Part shown: positions 45,487 to 54,465 of the stretch, one piece after another
How the letters are laid out: every line of letters starts with the position of its first letter
Numbering within the stretch: position 1 is the stretch's first letter
Assembly: GCF_044377035.1 (NCBI RefSeq)
Contig: NZ_JBILJW010000016.1
Coordinates: 16,008-80,007, forward strand
Length of the DNA stretch: 64,000 nt
Source: Silanimonas sp044377035
GTDB taxonomy: Bacteria > Pseudomonadota > Gammaproteobacteria > Xanthomonadales > Xanthomonadaceae
Reading direction: 5' to 3'
The notes under the pieces: generated by a model
The model's input: only the letters and a program-made list of their open reading frames with translations
Databases searched by the model: none
Told to the model about the DNA's origin: nothing
Translations under genes and position numbers: made by a program

Positions 45487-46974
45487 ATGCCCACCCACGA
45501 CCTCAAGGACCTGGCCGCGCTGGTGCGCGCCGGCACGCCGCTCATCCTCATCGAGACGCCGGAAGAGCCGCGCGTCGTCGAGCTGTTCCGCGGGCTTCTG
45601 GCCGAGCTGTTCCGGCCGCTGTACCGCTGGACGATCACGACGGGCTTGGTGCGGCTGGACATGGATTTGGAACAGGAAGAGCGCGGCGGCTCCGACGCCA
45701 GCAGCGCCCTGCGGGCGATGGCCGGTCACACGCAGCGTGGCCTGTACCTGCTGCTCGATTTCCACCCCTACCTCGGCTACGCCAGCCACCAGCGCCAGCT
45801 GCGCGAACTGATGCAGGCCGAGAACGGCGTGCAGCACACGATCGTGATGGTGGGCGGCAAGATCGAGCTGCCGCCCGAATTGGAATCGCGCGCGGTTCGC
45901 TTCAGCCTTCGCCTTCCGGACGAGAAGGCGCTGCGGAAGATGGTGCGCGACGAGCTGCTGGCCTACGCCCGCGAGCACGGCGGCAAGCGCGTGGTGGTCG
46001 ACCCTGACGCCGAGGTGGCGCTGGTGCGCAACATCAAGGGCCTGTCGATGGTCGACGCGCAGCGCATCGTTCGCCAGCTCATCTTCGACGACGGCGTGCT
46101 CGACGCCAGCGACCTGCCGCGGCTCGGCAAGCTCAAGTTCGAACTGCTGAACAAGGGCGGCACCCTGCAGTACGAGCCCGACACCACGAAGTTCAGCGAC
46201 GTGGCGGGACTGCGCAAGCTCAAGCGCTGGGTCGAACAGCGCGGCGCGGGCCTGCGTGGCGAACCGCTGCCGCCGGGCCTCGATTCACCGCGCGGCATCC
46301 TGCTGCTCGGCGTGCAGGGCTGCGGCAAGAGCCTCGCCGCGAAAGCGGTGGCCGGCGGCTTCGGCGTGCCCCTGCTGCGCCTTGATTTCGGCGCGCTCTA
46401 CAACAAGTACCACGGCGAGACCGAGCGCAACCTGCGCGAGTCCCTTGCTTCCGCGGAGCAGCTCTCGCCCTGCGTGGTGTGGATCGACGAGATCGAGAAG
46501 GGCCTCGCGGCGTCCACCAGCGACGATGGGGTTTCCAAGCGCGTGCTCGGCAGCTTTCTCACGTGGATGGCGGAGCACAAGAGCGGCGTGTTCCTCGTCG
46601 CCACCGCCAATGCCATCGACCAGCTGCCGCCCGAGCTGCTGCGCAAGGGCCGCTTTGACGAGATCTTCTTCGTCGATCTTCCGAAGCCCGACGTGCGCGA
46701 GGCCGTTCTCGGCTTGCATTTGAAGCGCCGGAAAGTGGATGTTGATGGCTGGGCCTTCGCGCCTTTGGTTGAAGCCAGCGAGGGCTTCTCGGGCGCGGAA
46801 ATTGAACAGGCCGTGGTCAGCGCGCTTTACGCCGCGCATGGTGCGGGTGAGCCTATGGACGCCAAGCACGTGCTGCAGGAAATGCAGAACACGAAACCCT
46901 TGAGCGTTCTGATGGCCGAACAGGTGAATGCGCTGCGCGAGTGGGCGAGCACGAGGACCGTGGCGGCGGATTGA
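45487..46974 (+). CDS. AAA+ ATPase, Ycf46-like
   Basis: 495 residues. The N-terminal half (about 1-220) has no recognised domain. The C-terminal half is a complete AAA+ module: Walker A GVQGCGKSLAAKA (about 275-287), Walker B VVWIDEIEKG (about 330), sensor 1 and arginine-finger-type region FDEIFFVDLPKPDVR. The layout matches Ycf46-type ATPases of bacteria and plastids, of unclear function. A GTG five codons upstream of the chosen ATG is an alternative start. Divergent from the parA-like gene. Confidence 0.85.
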   Translation: MPTHDLKDLAALVRAGTPLILIETPEEPRVVELFRGLLAELFRPLYRWTITTGLVRLDMDLEQEERGGSDASSALRAMAGHTQRGLYLLLDFHPYLGYASHQRQLRELMQAENGVQHTIVMVGGKIELPPELESRAVRFSLRLPDEKALRKMVRDELLAYAREHGGKRVVVDPDAEVALVRNIKGLSMVDAQRIVRQLIFDDGVLDASDLPRLGKLKFELLNKGGTLQYEPDTTKFSDVAGLRKLKRWVEQRGAGLRGEPLPPGLDSPRGILLLGVQGCGKSLAAKAVAGGFGVPLLRLDFGALYNKYHGETERNLRESLASAEQLSPCVVWIDEIEKGLAASTSDDGVSKRVLGSFLTWMAEHKSGVFLVATANAIDQLPPELLRKGRFDEIFFVDLPKPDVREAVLGLHLKRRKVDVDGWAFAPLVEASEGFSGAEIEQAVVSALYAAHGAGEPMDAKHVLQEMQNTKPLSVLMAEQVNALREWASTRTVAAD

Positions 46975-46994
46975 GGTCACGCTGTGGTGAAGGC

Positions 46995-47024
46995 AATGTC
47001 GGCTTTCGACCCAGAGCGGTCCTT
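46995..47024. repeat. Interspersed-repeat-like imperfect palindrome, left side of large gene
   Basis: AATGTCGGCTTTCGACCCAG is followed by AGCGGTCCTT: an imperfect inverted repeat around a GGCTTTCGACCCAGAGC core. This resembles a widespread class of short intergenic repeats (GTCCGCTTTCGACCCAAAGCGGAC-type). It lies 145 bp upstream of the large secreted-protein gene. A related element is at 51762-51790. Recognised by eye only. Confidence 0.4.
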
Positions 47025-47169
47025 CGTCCGGAGGCTGGATTCCGAATCGCCGTACTACTCAAAATCGGGGGGCGTCGTCTCCAGTAGAGTTCGTTGCGTG
47101 GGCAAGACTTTGGGCTACGAAAGGCTTGCAGAACCTTGGACGGTGCAGTTCACGTTAATGGAGTCTGTG

Positions 47170-50100
47170 ATGGCACGAGTAGGACTGGCGTTGGTGGGGT
47201 GGGCAGCCCTTGTTGTCGCGGCTGTCTGGAGTGGCGCCGCTGCTTCGGCAATCAAACACATTTCCGGACCCGCCGACAGCGTCTCGTTCGGGGGGCGGGT
47301 TGCTGTTCTCCCCAATGGGAACATCGTCGTCACCGATCCGAAGCACCCGGACGGCGGCGCGGCCTATCTCTATGATCCTGACTTCAGATTGTTGAGTAGG
47401 GTGACTGGGGTTGTGTCTGAGCCCTGGGTCCCTGAGATCGACCACGTCGAGATATTCGTACTGAAGAACGGCAATTACCTGCTCGCCAACCCCCGCTGGG
47501 GTTTGGGGAGAGGAATGGTCGCCTGGGGAAGTGCCAGCAACGGCATTTCAGGAAGAATCTCCGAGACGACTGCGCTGGTCGGAGCGCATGCAGGAGACGA
47601 AATTGGCTATTCCTCCTTAACTTCAAGTTCTATCTTGCCGCTCGCTAACGGGAACTATGTCGTCGGTAGTCCCCGGTGGGCGAATCACGAACTCGGTGAG
47701 CCCAGGCGAGACGCTGGCGCGGTCACTTGGGGGGACGGGACCCGAGGCGTGGTCGGCATCGTTTCCAGCGCCAACTCGATGGTCGGCCGGCAGCCGTCAG
47801 ACGGCGCCGGCATGACCCTGCACGCGTTGGCCAATGGCAACTATGTGTCCCTGCGACCCATATGGAAGGACGATCAGGGAATCGGGGTTGGATCAGCCAC
47901 GTGGGGGAATGGAAGAACCGGTTCTGCCGGCGTGGTCACTGCTGCGAATTCATTGGTCGGACGCTTGGAAAGCGACTTTACATTTCCGACTTTGACGCCC
48001 TTGTCCAACGGAAACTACGTTGTGGCGGCGCCATATTGGAACAACGGCGCAGGTGCAGTGACGTGGTGTGACGGAAGCTCCGCGTGCGTGGGAGCAATCT
48101 CCACCGAAAACTCTCTTTATGGTGCGCTGTCAGGAAACTACGTCGGATACTCCGGGGTTGTCGCCCTGACCAATGGAAACTACGTGGTCGGAAGCTCCGA
48201 CTGGGAGAGCGCAGGGCAGCAAAACGTCGGCGCCATCACCTGGGGCAATGGTCTCAGGGGCGTGGTCGGGCCGGTGTCGGCTGGGAATTCATTGATTGGC
48301 AGCGCGGACTTCCAATTCATCGGCGATGACCCGCTTTTCAGGAACGAAGGAATCGTCCCGCTCACCAATGGCAACTATGTCGTCGTTTCCCCGCGATGGG
48401 GCGAGGGCGAACTCTCCGAACTAGGCGCCGTTACTTGGGGCGATGGCACGAGGCCAATCGTGGGGCGCGTGTCGCGAAGCAACTCACTCATTGGCTCTCG
48501 GCGTGGAGACCGCGTCGGACTGGGGAGTTGGGGGGCCTCTGTCGTTCCGTTGACTAATGGCAATTACGTGGTCATCTCCTCGGAGTGGAAGAACGCCGAG
48601 GGCACCCAGTTTGGCGCGATCACTTGGCGCCGCGGGGATGGTCCGAGTGCTGCGGTCGTGTCCACTGAGAATTCTCTCGTCGGAAGCAATCTCGGAAGCG
48701 TGAGCGTGACCGCCCTTGCGAATGGTCACTACATGACGGCATTCGACGCTTGGAATCGTGGAACACAGGAAAACGTCGGGGCCCTGGTATGGGGCGATGG
48801 CCTTCGAGGGCGTATCGGCGTGGTTACCGAGACCGAGGCCTTGGTCGGTGTGTCGGCCAACGGCTTCTTTGGTAGTGGCAAGGCACTGCCCAGCGGTGAC
48901 TACCTCGCATGCTCTCCGGGCATGTCATACGAGGGTGTTGAACGAGTAGGTGTGGCGACGCGCGTTCGCGGCGATGGTCCGTCGACCGGAGAAGTTTCGG
49001 CGAGCAACTCACTGTTTGGATCTCAGGCTCGAGACAACGTCTGCGGAGGCTGGCTAACGGTCTATGAGGATGGGGCCTACATCATCCACAGTCCCGAATG
49101 GAGTAATGGCAACATCTATCAAGCCGGTGCGATTACTTTCGGGAGCGGCCGCTTCGTTGGCCGAGTGTCCACTGCCAACAGTGTGGTTGGTGACCTCAGG
49201 GGCGAAAGCGTTGGCGAGGGTCGGTTTGGAGGGCCGGGAATGCATCCCGCCTACGACGCCACAAGAGCACGCCTCATCGTGGGTCGAGGCTACGCCAACA
49301 AGATCACGATCATGACCTTTGATCCGCCCGGCGCTCCTCGTATGGGGGGCGCCATTGCCGGGCCTTATTCTGGCGAAGCAACGGTCACGTTCGATGCACC
49401 TGTAGACGACGGCGGCGGAGCCATCACCCACTACACCGCAACCAGTTTTCCGGGTGGCCATGTCGGCACCTGCGTCCGTTCGCCCTGTGTTGTTGGCGGC
49501 CTGAGCACGGGTACCAGCTATATCTTCACGATCACTGCGACGAACAGGGCGGGCACCAGCGCAGCATCAGCAGCCAGCAACAGCGTGACGCCTAGCGCAT
49601 CAATGGCGCCGCCTCTACTGCGCCCAGATCGTGCGATCGTCCGAGAGAATAGCGGTGCCGTCGAGATCAGCATGCTTGCGAACGACAGCGTCCCGCAGGC
49701 GCTGTTCAATGTGGGTGCGCTTTCGATTGCTGTAACGCCGACACGCGGCACCGCCTCGGTGTCGACCCGCGGCACCGCCAGTGTGCTGGACGACGTCATT
49801 CGTTACGCACCAACAGCGAACACTTCGGGCGAGGACGCATTGGTGTATCGAATGTGCTTCGGTGGTGTGGTGCCTTGTGTGGATGGGCGCCTGAATATCG
49901 ATGTGCGCCCCTTGGCCGTCAGTGGACTAGAGCTTGATGCGTCAACGGATCGAGGATTCCGCGACCAAACACTGGCCGGCCTCCGGGCCTTGCCGGCCGC
50001 ACGCTTCGATGCACACGGGTTGGTGGCGCCGGTCGTCAGCAACGTCACCATGAGCGATTCTTCCGATGCGCGTTCGCCTTGGGGTGCGGGACGGACCGTG

Positions 50101-51681
50101 ACCGTTGTGCGTACGTTGAGCGCGGGCACCGCGGCGCGCGATTGGCGGGTGCTGGTGGATGCACGAGGCACGTCCGGCACCGATGTGGATCTATACCTAG
50201 GAATCGACAGCAACGGGAACGGTGTCGCCGATGCAACAGAGCTGGTTTGCAGTTCGGCTACGTCGGGCCTCGAGCGCTGCGATCTGGCGCTGACGGCGCA
50301 GGCGAATGCCAGCTCGCGCTATTGGGTGCTGGCGTACTCGTCGCTCATCGGGCAGTCGGCGCGCGTCGAAATCTTCGAGACTGAGTTGGATGTACCTGTC
50401 GCCAACCGCACTCTCGTGGCGACCGCGCCCGGGGTGCTGGCTGCAGGTGAGTCTTTCCCGGTGCGTCTGGCTTGGAACGATGCCACCTTTTTGCCCGGCC
50501 AAAGCCGCGGCGGCTGGGTGCATGTCCAGGGCGACGGAGGCACCAGTTTGGGCTGGATCCCTGTGCGCATTGACCGTGCGGCGGGAGAAGCCGGCGCCTT
50601 CGCACTGGAGAGCGGCGTGGATCACCGGCTTGCGTTGCAAGCCGGTGCCGCGCATGAGCGTCTGTACATCGATGTGCCGCCGGGGACGACGCAGCTCTCG
50701 GTGACATCGACGAGTGCATCAAACGTCGATCTGTATTTGGCACGTGTGGATGCTCTATCGGCAAGTGCTGCGACGCCGACTATCGCAGCGGCGCCAGCCC
50801 GCAATCAGGCGGTGGCGGCGGCGCTAACGGGTAGCGGAAACGAGAGCCTTGCGGTCAGTAACCCGGCTCCAGGCCGTTGGTATGTGACGCCAGCGAACGC
50901 GACAGCCAGTTCGGCGATTCTTAACGTGCGTGCCACCGTCACCGCACTGGCCCCGCGGGTCCGCGCAGGCGGCTATTTCAATCCACTGCGTTCTGGCAAC
51001 GGCCTGTTTCTGTACCCGGCTGGTCCTGAGCTGGCTGGGCTTTGGTACACGTATCTGCAAGATGGCACGCCCACTTGGTATTACCTGCAAGCTCCCGCAC
51101 CGGGTGCCAATGGTCTGTGGCGCGGCATCATCTACCGCAGCGCATGGAACGGCAGCAGCAATCGTCTCACCGCGGTGGGGCAAGCCACGGTGACCCCGAC
51201 TGCGACCGGTGCGTTCACGTTCAACTACTCGGTGGATGGTGAAGCCGGCAGCGAGGCGTACAGCAACTTCAGCGGCGCATGTCCCACGGTGAGCGGTGCG
51301 CCGCTGGACATCAGCGGCCATTGGTTCGATCCGCTGCGCTCAGGCTCCGGCTACAGCGTGCAGAGTTTCCCTGACTACGAGTTCTATCTGGTGTTCGGCT
51401 ACGACGCGCAAGGCGTGCCACGCTACTTGGTGGCCGAGCGTTCGGGATTTGGCGGCACGGCAGAGACCTTGGCGCTGGAACAGCTCCGTGGTGTCTGCCC
51501 TCTGTGCACGCGCACGGGGAACCCAGCGCGCACGACGGTGGGCACTCTTCAGCGTCGTATCGAGGGCGGCACCTTGCGCAACATCACGTTGTCTGCGACT
51601 TACGTGAACGGAGTTCCGGGCACTTGGGCAGCCAACGATGCGGTGATTCCGCTGGGCAACTTGCGAGGTTGCTCCCCGTAG
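47170..51681 (+). CDS. Large secreted repeat protein (DUF5650-type repeats, FN3-like, C-terminal SGxG repeats)
   Basis: 1,503 residues with a signal peptide (ARVGLALVGWAALVVAAVW, cleavage near GAAASA). About ten repeats of 55-65 residues follow, each built as LxNGNYVVxSPxW ... GAVTWGDGTRGVVG ... SxxNSLVG, resembling Pfam DUF5650. Next come a fibronectin-III-like domain (about 720-800, GAITHYTATS; SYIFTITATNRAG), a cadherin/Big-like segment, a pre-peptidase-like region, and two C-terminal domains opening GYFNPLRSGNGLF and GHWFDPLRSGSGY. No autotransporter barrel or anchor is seen. GGAG lies six bases before the ATG. Codon use in the repeat part is visibly more AT-rich than its neighbours. Function probably surface or extracellular adhesion or carbohydrate contact, by analogy only. 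Confidence 0.82.
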   Translation: MARVGLALVGWAALVVAAVWSGAAASAIKHISGPADSVSFGGRVAVLPNGNIVVTDPKHPDGGAAYLYDPDFRLLSRVTGVVSEPWVPEIDHVEIFVLKNGNYLLANPRWGLGRGMVAWGSASNGISGRISETTALVGAHAGDEIGYSSLTSSSILPLANGNYVVGSPRWANHELGEPRRDAGAVTWGDGTRGVVGIVSSANSMVGRQPSDGAGMTLHALANGNYVSLRPIWKDDQGIGVGSATWGNGRTGSAGVVTAANSLVGRLESDFTFPTLTPLSNGNYVVAAPYWNNGAGAVTWCDGSSACVGAISTENSLYGALSGNYVGYSGVVALTNGNYVVGSSDWESAGQQNVGAITWGNGLRGVVGPVSAGNSLIGSADFQFIGDDPLFRNEGIVPLTNGNYVVVSPRWGEGELSELGAVTWGDGTRPIVGRVSRSNSLIGSRRGDRVGLGSWGASVVPLTNGNYVVISSEWKNAEGTQFGAITWRRGDGPSAAVVSTENSLVGSNLGSVSVTALANGHYMTAFDAWNRGTQENVGALVWGDGLRGRIGVVTETEALVGVSANGFFGSGKALPSGDYLACSPGMSYEGVERVGVATRVRGDGPSTGEVSASNSLFGSQARDNVCGGWLTVYEDGAYIIHSPEWSNGNIYQAGAITFGSGRFVGRVSTANSVVGDLRGESVGEGRFGGPGMHPAYDATRARLIVGRGYANKITIMTFDPPGAPRMGGAIAGPYSGEATVTFDAPVDDGGGAITHYTATSFPGGHVGTCVRSPCVVGGLSTGTSYIFTITATNRAGTSAASAASNSVTPSASMAPPLLRPDRAIVRENSGAVEISMLANDSVPQALFNVGALSIAVTPTRGTASVSTRGTASVLDDVIRYAPTANTSGEDALVYRMCFGGVVPCVDGRLNIDVRPLAVSGLELDASTDRGFRDQTLAGLRALPAARFDAHGLVAPVVSNVTMSDSSDARSPWGAGRTVTVVRTLSAGTAARDWRVLVDARGTSGTDVDLYLGIDSNGNGVADATELVCSSATSGLERCDLALTAQANASSRYWVLAYSSLIGQSARVEIFETELDVPVANRTLVATAPGVLAAGESFPVRLAWNDATFLPGQSRGGWVHVQGDGGTSLGWIPVRIDRAAGEAGAFALESGVDHRLALQAGAAHERLYIDVPPGTTQLSVTSTSASNVDLYLARVDALSASAATPTIAAAPARNQAVAAALTGSGNESLAVSNPAPGRWYVTPANATASSAILNVRATVTALAPRVRAGGYFNPLRSGNGLFLYPAGPELAGLWYTYLQDGTPTWYYLQAPAPGANGLWRGIIYRSAWNGSSNRLTAVGQATVTPTATGAFTFNYSVDGEAGSEAYSNFSGACPTVSGAPLDISGHWFDPLRSGSGYSVQSFPDYEFYLVFGYDAQGVPRYLVAERSGFGGTAETLALEQLRGVCPLCTRTGNPARTTVGTLQRRIEGGTLRNITLSATYVNGVPGTWAANDAVIPLGNLRGCSP
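47461..49230 (+). repeat. Tandem protein repeats within the large secreted gene (about 10 copies)
   Basis: About ten successive units of 165-195 bp encode the LxNGNYVV / GAxTWGxG / xNSLVG pattern. DNA copies have diverged (only short exact matches remain), so this is an old expansion rather than a recent slippage array. Units near the 3' end are more degenerate (e.g. LPSGDYLACSPG, YEDGAYIIHSPEW). Confidence 0.75.
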
Positions 51682-51688
51682 AACATGC

Positions 51689-51718
51689 GGCACGGTTGAA
51701 CGATCGTTCAAGCGTGCC
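51689..51718. terminator. 30-bp inverted repeat between convergent genes
   Basis: GGCACG, then TTGAACGATCGTTCAA (a perfect 16-bp palindrome), then CGTGCC, separated by single mismatched bases, forms a 30-bp near-perfect inverted repeat 8 bp past the large gene's stop and about 70 bp past the convergent pseudouridine-synthase stop. It is a plausible bidirectional terminator, but lacks a T run on both sides; a protein-binding operator is an alternative. Confidence 0.5.
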
Positions 51719-51761
51719 TCTGATCTCCGACAACACGGCGCGTCGGCGCTATGTCCTTCGT

Positions 51762-51790
51762 GAATGGCTGCTTTTGGCCGGAAACCGACC
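51762..51790. repeat. Interspersed-repeat-like sequence, right side of large gene
   Basis: GAATGGCTGCTTTTGGCCGG followed by AAACCGACC is an imperfect palindrome centred on TTGGCCGG and is of the same general class (GGCTGCTTTTGGCCGAAAGC-type short intergenic repeats) as the element at 46995-47024. The large secreted gene is therefore bracketed by repeat-like elements. Confidence 0.4.
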
Positions 51791-52680
51791 TAAAGCGTGG
51801 AATCGGCGCCAAACCTTCGCGGCTCACCACTCACCGGATCCACGAACGCCACGCTCTTCGCCACTAGCTGCAGCGGCGCTTCGAAATCCCCGGCCTCGCG
51901 ATGTCGCACCTCGGGATACAGCGGGTCGTTGCGGATCGGCGCACCCAAAGCCGCCATGTGCACCCGCAGCTGGTGCTTCCTTCCGGTGGCCGGCTGCAGC
52001 GCATAGCGCCACCACGTCTCGCCACGCTCGATCACATCGATGCGTGTCTCGCTGTTCGGTTCACCCTCCACTTCGCGCATGCGAAAGAAGGGTTCGCCGG
52101 GCACCATTCGACTGCGATGAACGCGCGGGAACTCGAGGCCTGGCAAGGCTGGCGCAATCGCTTCGTAGGTCTTCTCGATGCGCCGCTCGGGAAACAAGGC
52201 CTGGTAGACCGCGCGTGTTTCCGGGTTGGTGGAAAACAGCACCAGCCCGGCGGTCTCGCGGTCGATGCGGTGCAGGGCCACCAAGTCGGCGTTGCCCGTG
52301 CGGCGAATCAAACGTGCAAGCAGCGTTTCATGCACATGCACGCCGCTGGGAACGACTGGTAGAAAGTGCGGCTTGTCGGCGACGAGGAGATGCTCGTCGA
52401 GATGCAGCACGCGCTCCTCGAAGGGAATGCGCGGCTCGTCCGCCACTTCGCGGTAGTAGTGCACCTCCCGCCCGACGCGGTACGGCGTGTCGGGCCCCAG
52501 CGCTTCGCCCTCGTCACCGAGCACGCGACCACGCGCCATGCGATCGAGCCACACCGCGCGCGGTACCGCCGGGAAATGCGCGCACAGGCCGTCCAGCAGC
52601 GAAGCCCATTCGCCCGGCGGCAACTGCAGCGTGCTGGGCGCGAGCCCGTCGATGGCCGGCGGGCGGCGGCGCAGGCTCAC
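51790..52680 (-). CDS. RluA-family pseudouridine synthase
   Basis: 296 residues from the GTG start. Catalytic motif ALHRIDRETAGLVLFS with Asp140, preceded by LLVADKPHFLPVVPSG and followed by ATGRKHQLRVHMAALGAPI and IRNDPLYP. An N-terminal region (about 1-95) has RAVWLDRMARGRVL, resembling a reduced S4 domain. It modifies rRNA or tRNA uridines; which position is not predictable. The longer frame would overlap the gamma-glutamyltranspeptidase gene; the chosen start sits 28 bp after that gene's stop. Confidence 0.85.
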   Translation of the reverse strand: MSLRRRPPAIDGLAPSTLQLPPGEWASLLDGLCAHFPAVPRAVWLDRMARGRVLGDEGEALGPDTPYRVGREVHYYREVADEPRIPFEERVLHLDEHLLVADKPHFLPVVPSGVHVHETLLARLIRRTGNADLVALHRIDRETAGLVLFSTNPETRAVYQALFPERRIEKTYEAIAPALPGLEFPRVHRSRMVPGEPFFRMREVEGEPNSETRIDVIERGETWWRYALQPATGRKHQLRVHMAALGAPIRNDPLYPEVRHREAGDFEAPLQLVAKSVAFVDPVSGEPRRFGADSTL

Positions 52681-52708
52681 GACACCGCCGCCGCGCGCCG
52701 CAACGCGT

Positions 52709-54433
52709 TCAGTAGCCCGCCGCCTGCCCGTCCTTGCGGCTCTCGCTGGCACCCACCCAGCCGCCGTGCGGGTTCTTGGCGATGGCCTGGTAGCCGCCGT
52801 AGGGGCCGTCGGCGAATTCGACGTGGTGGCCGAGGCGCATCAGGCCGCGGATGGTTTCGTAGTCGAAGCCGGTCTCCAGCTGCACGACGCCGCCGTCGCT
52901 CATCGGCGTGACCGCACCGACGGGTTCGTCGCTGCCGTCGTGATGCAGACGCGGCGCATCGCCGGCCTCCTGCAAGTTCATGCCGAAGTCGACGAGGTTC
53001 ATCACGATCTGCACGTGGCCCTGTGGCTGCATGGCGCCGCCCATCAGGCCGAAGCTCACCCAGGGCTGGCCGTCCTTCGTGATGAAGGCCGGGATGATGG
53101 TGTGGAAGGGGCGCTTGCCCGGCGCGTACTCGTTCGGGTGGCCGGCTTTCAGCGAGAACTGCTCGCCGCGGTTCTGGAAGATGAAGCCGAGACCCGGCGG
53201 CGTCATGCCGCTGCCCATGCCGCGATAGTTGCTCTGGATCAGCGAAACCATCATGCCGCTGCTGTCGGCAGTGGTGAGGTAGATGGTGTCGCCCTCGTCG
53301 AGCGAGGGCGGCGTGCCCGGCGCAACGACGGCTTGCGCGCGATTCGGATTGATGCGCGCGCGCTGCGCGTTGGCGTACTCGTCCGAAATCAGCCCGGCCA
53401 CCGGCGCTGGATGGAAACTCGGGTCGGCGTAGAAGCGGGCCCGATCGGCGAAAGCCAGCTTCTTCGCTTCGGTGAGCAGATGCAGGTGCTCGACGCTGCC
53501 GAATTCGATCTTGCTGAAGTCGTAGCCTTCGAGGATCTGCAGCATCTGCAGCGCGGCGATGCCCTGCCCGTTCGGCGGCAGCTCCCACACATCGACGCCG
53601 CGGTAGTTGACGCTCACCGGCTCGACCCATTCGCCCTTGTGTGCGGCGAAATCGGCGGCAGCGAGGAAGCCGCCGTTCTCCTTGAAGTAGGCCTCGACGA
53701 TCTTCGGCAGCTCGCCTTCGTAGAAGCCGGCGCGGCCGTTCGTGGCAATGCGCTCCAGCGTGCGGGCGAGGTTCTCGTTCGTCCAACGCTCGCCGGTGCG
53801 CGGCGCGCGCCCATCGAGGGTGAACTGCTCGGTGAACCCGGGGAACTGCGACAGGCGCGGCACGGAACGATCCCAGTAGTACGCGATCGTCTCGTGTACT
53901 GGGTGCCCATTGCGCGCGTAGTCGATGGTGGGCTGCAGCAGCTCGGCCATCGGCATCTTCCCGAAGCGCCCGCGCAGCGCGAACCAACCGTCGACCGTGC
54001 CCGGCACGGTCACCGGCAGCGCGCCGTGCGAGGGGATCAGCGCCATCTTCTGTTCGTCGAACCATTCGCGCGTGAGGCCCAGCGGCGAACGGCCCGAGCC
54101 GTTGTAGCCGTGCAGCTTGCCGGTCTTGGGGTCCCAGACGATCGCGAAGAGATCACCGCCGATGCCGTTGCCGGTGGGTTCCATCAGGCCGATGGCGGCA
54201 TTCGCGGCGATGGCGGCATCGACGGCCGTGCCGCCCTTGCGCATCACCTCGAGCGCCACCTGCGTGGCCAGCGGATGCGACGTGGCCGCCATGGCCTGGT
54301 TCGAATACACCTCGGAGCGCGTGGCGAACTCACGGCCGGTGATGCGGTCGGCGGCCAAGGCATCGGGCGCGGCGAGACCGGCCGACGCCAGAAGCAGGCC
54401 GAGGACGAGGGGACGAAGAACGGTGGTGGACAC
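52709..54433 (-). CDS. ggt: Gamma-glutamyltranspeptidase
   Basis: 574 residues. A signal peptide (LVLGLLLASAGLAAPDALA) places it in the periplasm. The enzyme self-cleaves before a catalytic threonine: Thr383 in DEGDTIYLTTAD, followed by QSNYRGMGSGM. N-terminal blocks HPLATQVALEVMRKGGTAVDAAIA and GNGIGGDLFAIV are typical. It hydrolyses glutathione and gamma-glutamyl compounds or transfers the glutamyl group. GTG start with GGAG six bases upstream. Confidence 0.95.
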   Translation of the reverse strand: MSTTVLRPLVLGLLLASAGLAAPDALAADRITGREFATRSEVYSNQAMAATSHPLATQVALEVMRKGGTAVDAAIAANAAIGLMEPTGNGIGGDLFAIVWDPKTGKLHGYNGSGRSPLGLTREWFDEQKMALIPSHGALPVTVPGTVDGWFALRGRFGKMPMAELLQPTIDYARNGHPVHETIAYYWDRSVPRLSQFPGFTEQFTLDGRAPRTGERWTNENLARTLERIATNGRAGFYEGELPKIVEAYFKENGGFLAAADFAAHKGEWVEPVSVNYRGVDVWELPPNGQGIAALQMLQILEGYDFSKIEFGSVEHLHLLTEAKKLAFADRARFYADPSFHPAPVAGLISDEYANAQRARINPNRAQAVVAPGTPPSLDEGDTIYLTTADSSGMMVSLIQSNYRGMGSGMTPPGLGFIFQNRGEQFSLKAGHPNEYAPGKRPFHTIIPAFITKDGQPWVSFGLMGGAMQPQGHVQIVMNLVDFGMNLQEAGDAPRLHHDGSDEPVGAVTPMSDGGVVQLETGFDYETIRGLMRLGHHVEFADGPYGGYQAIAKNPHGGWVGASESRKDGQAAGY

Positions 54434-54465
54434 GGTGGGCTCCGTTGGATCGCGGGAGCCCGACT

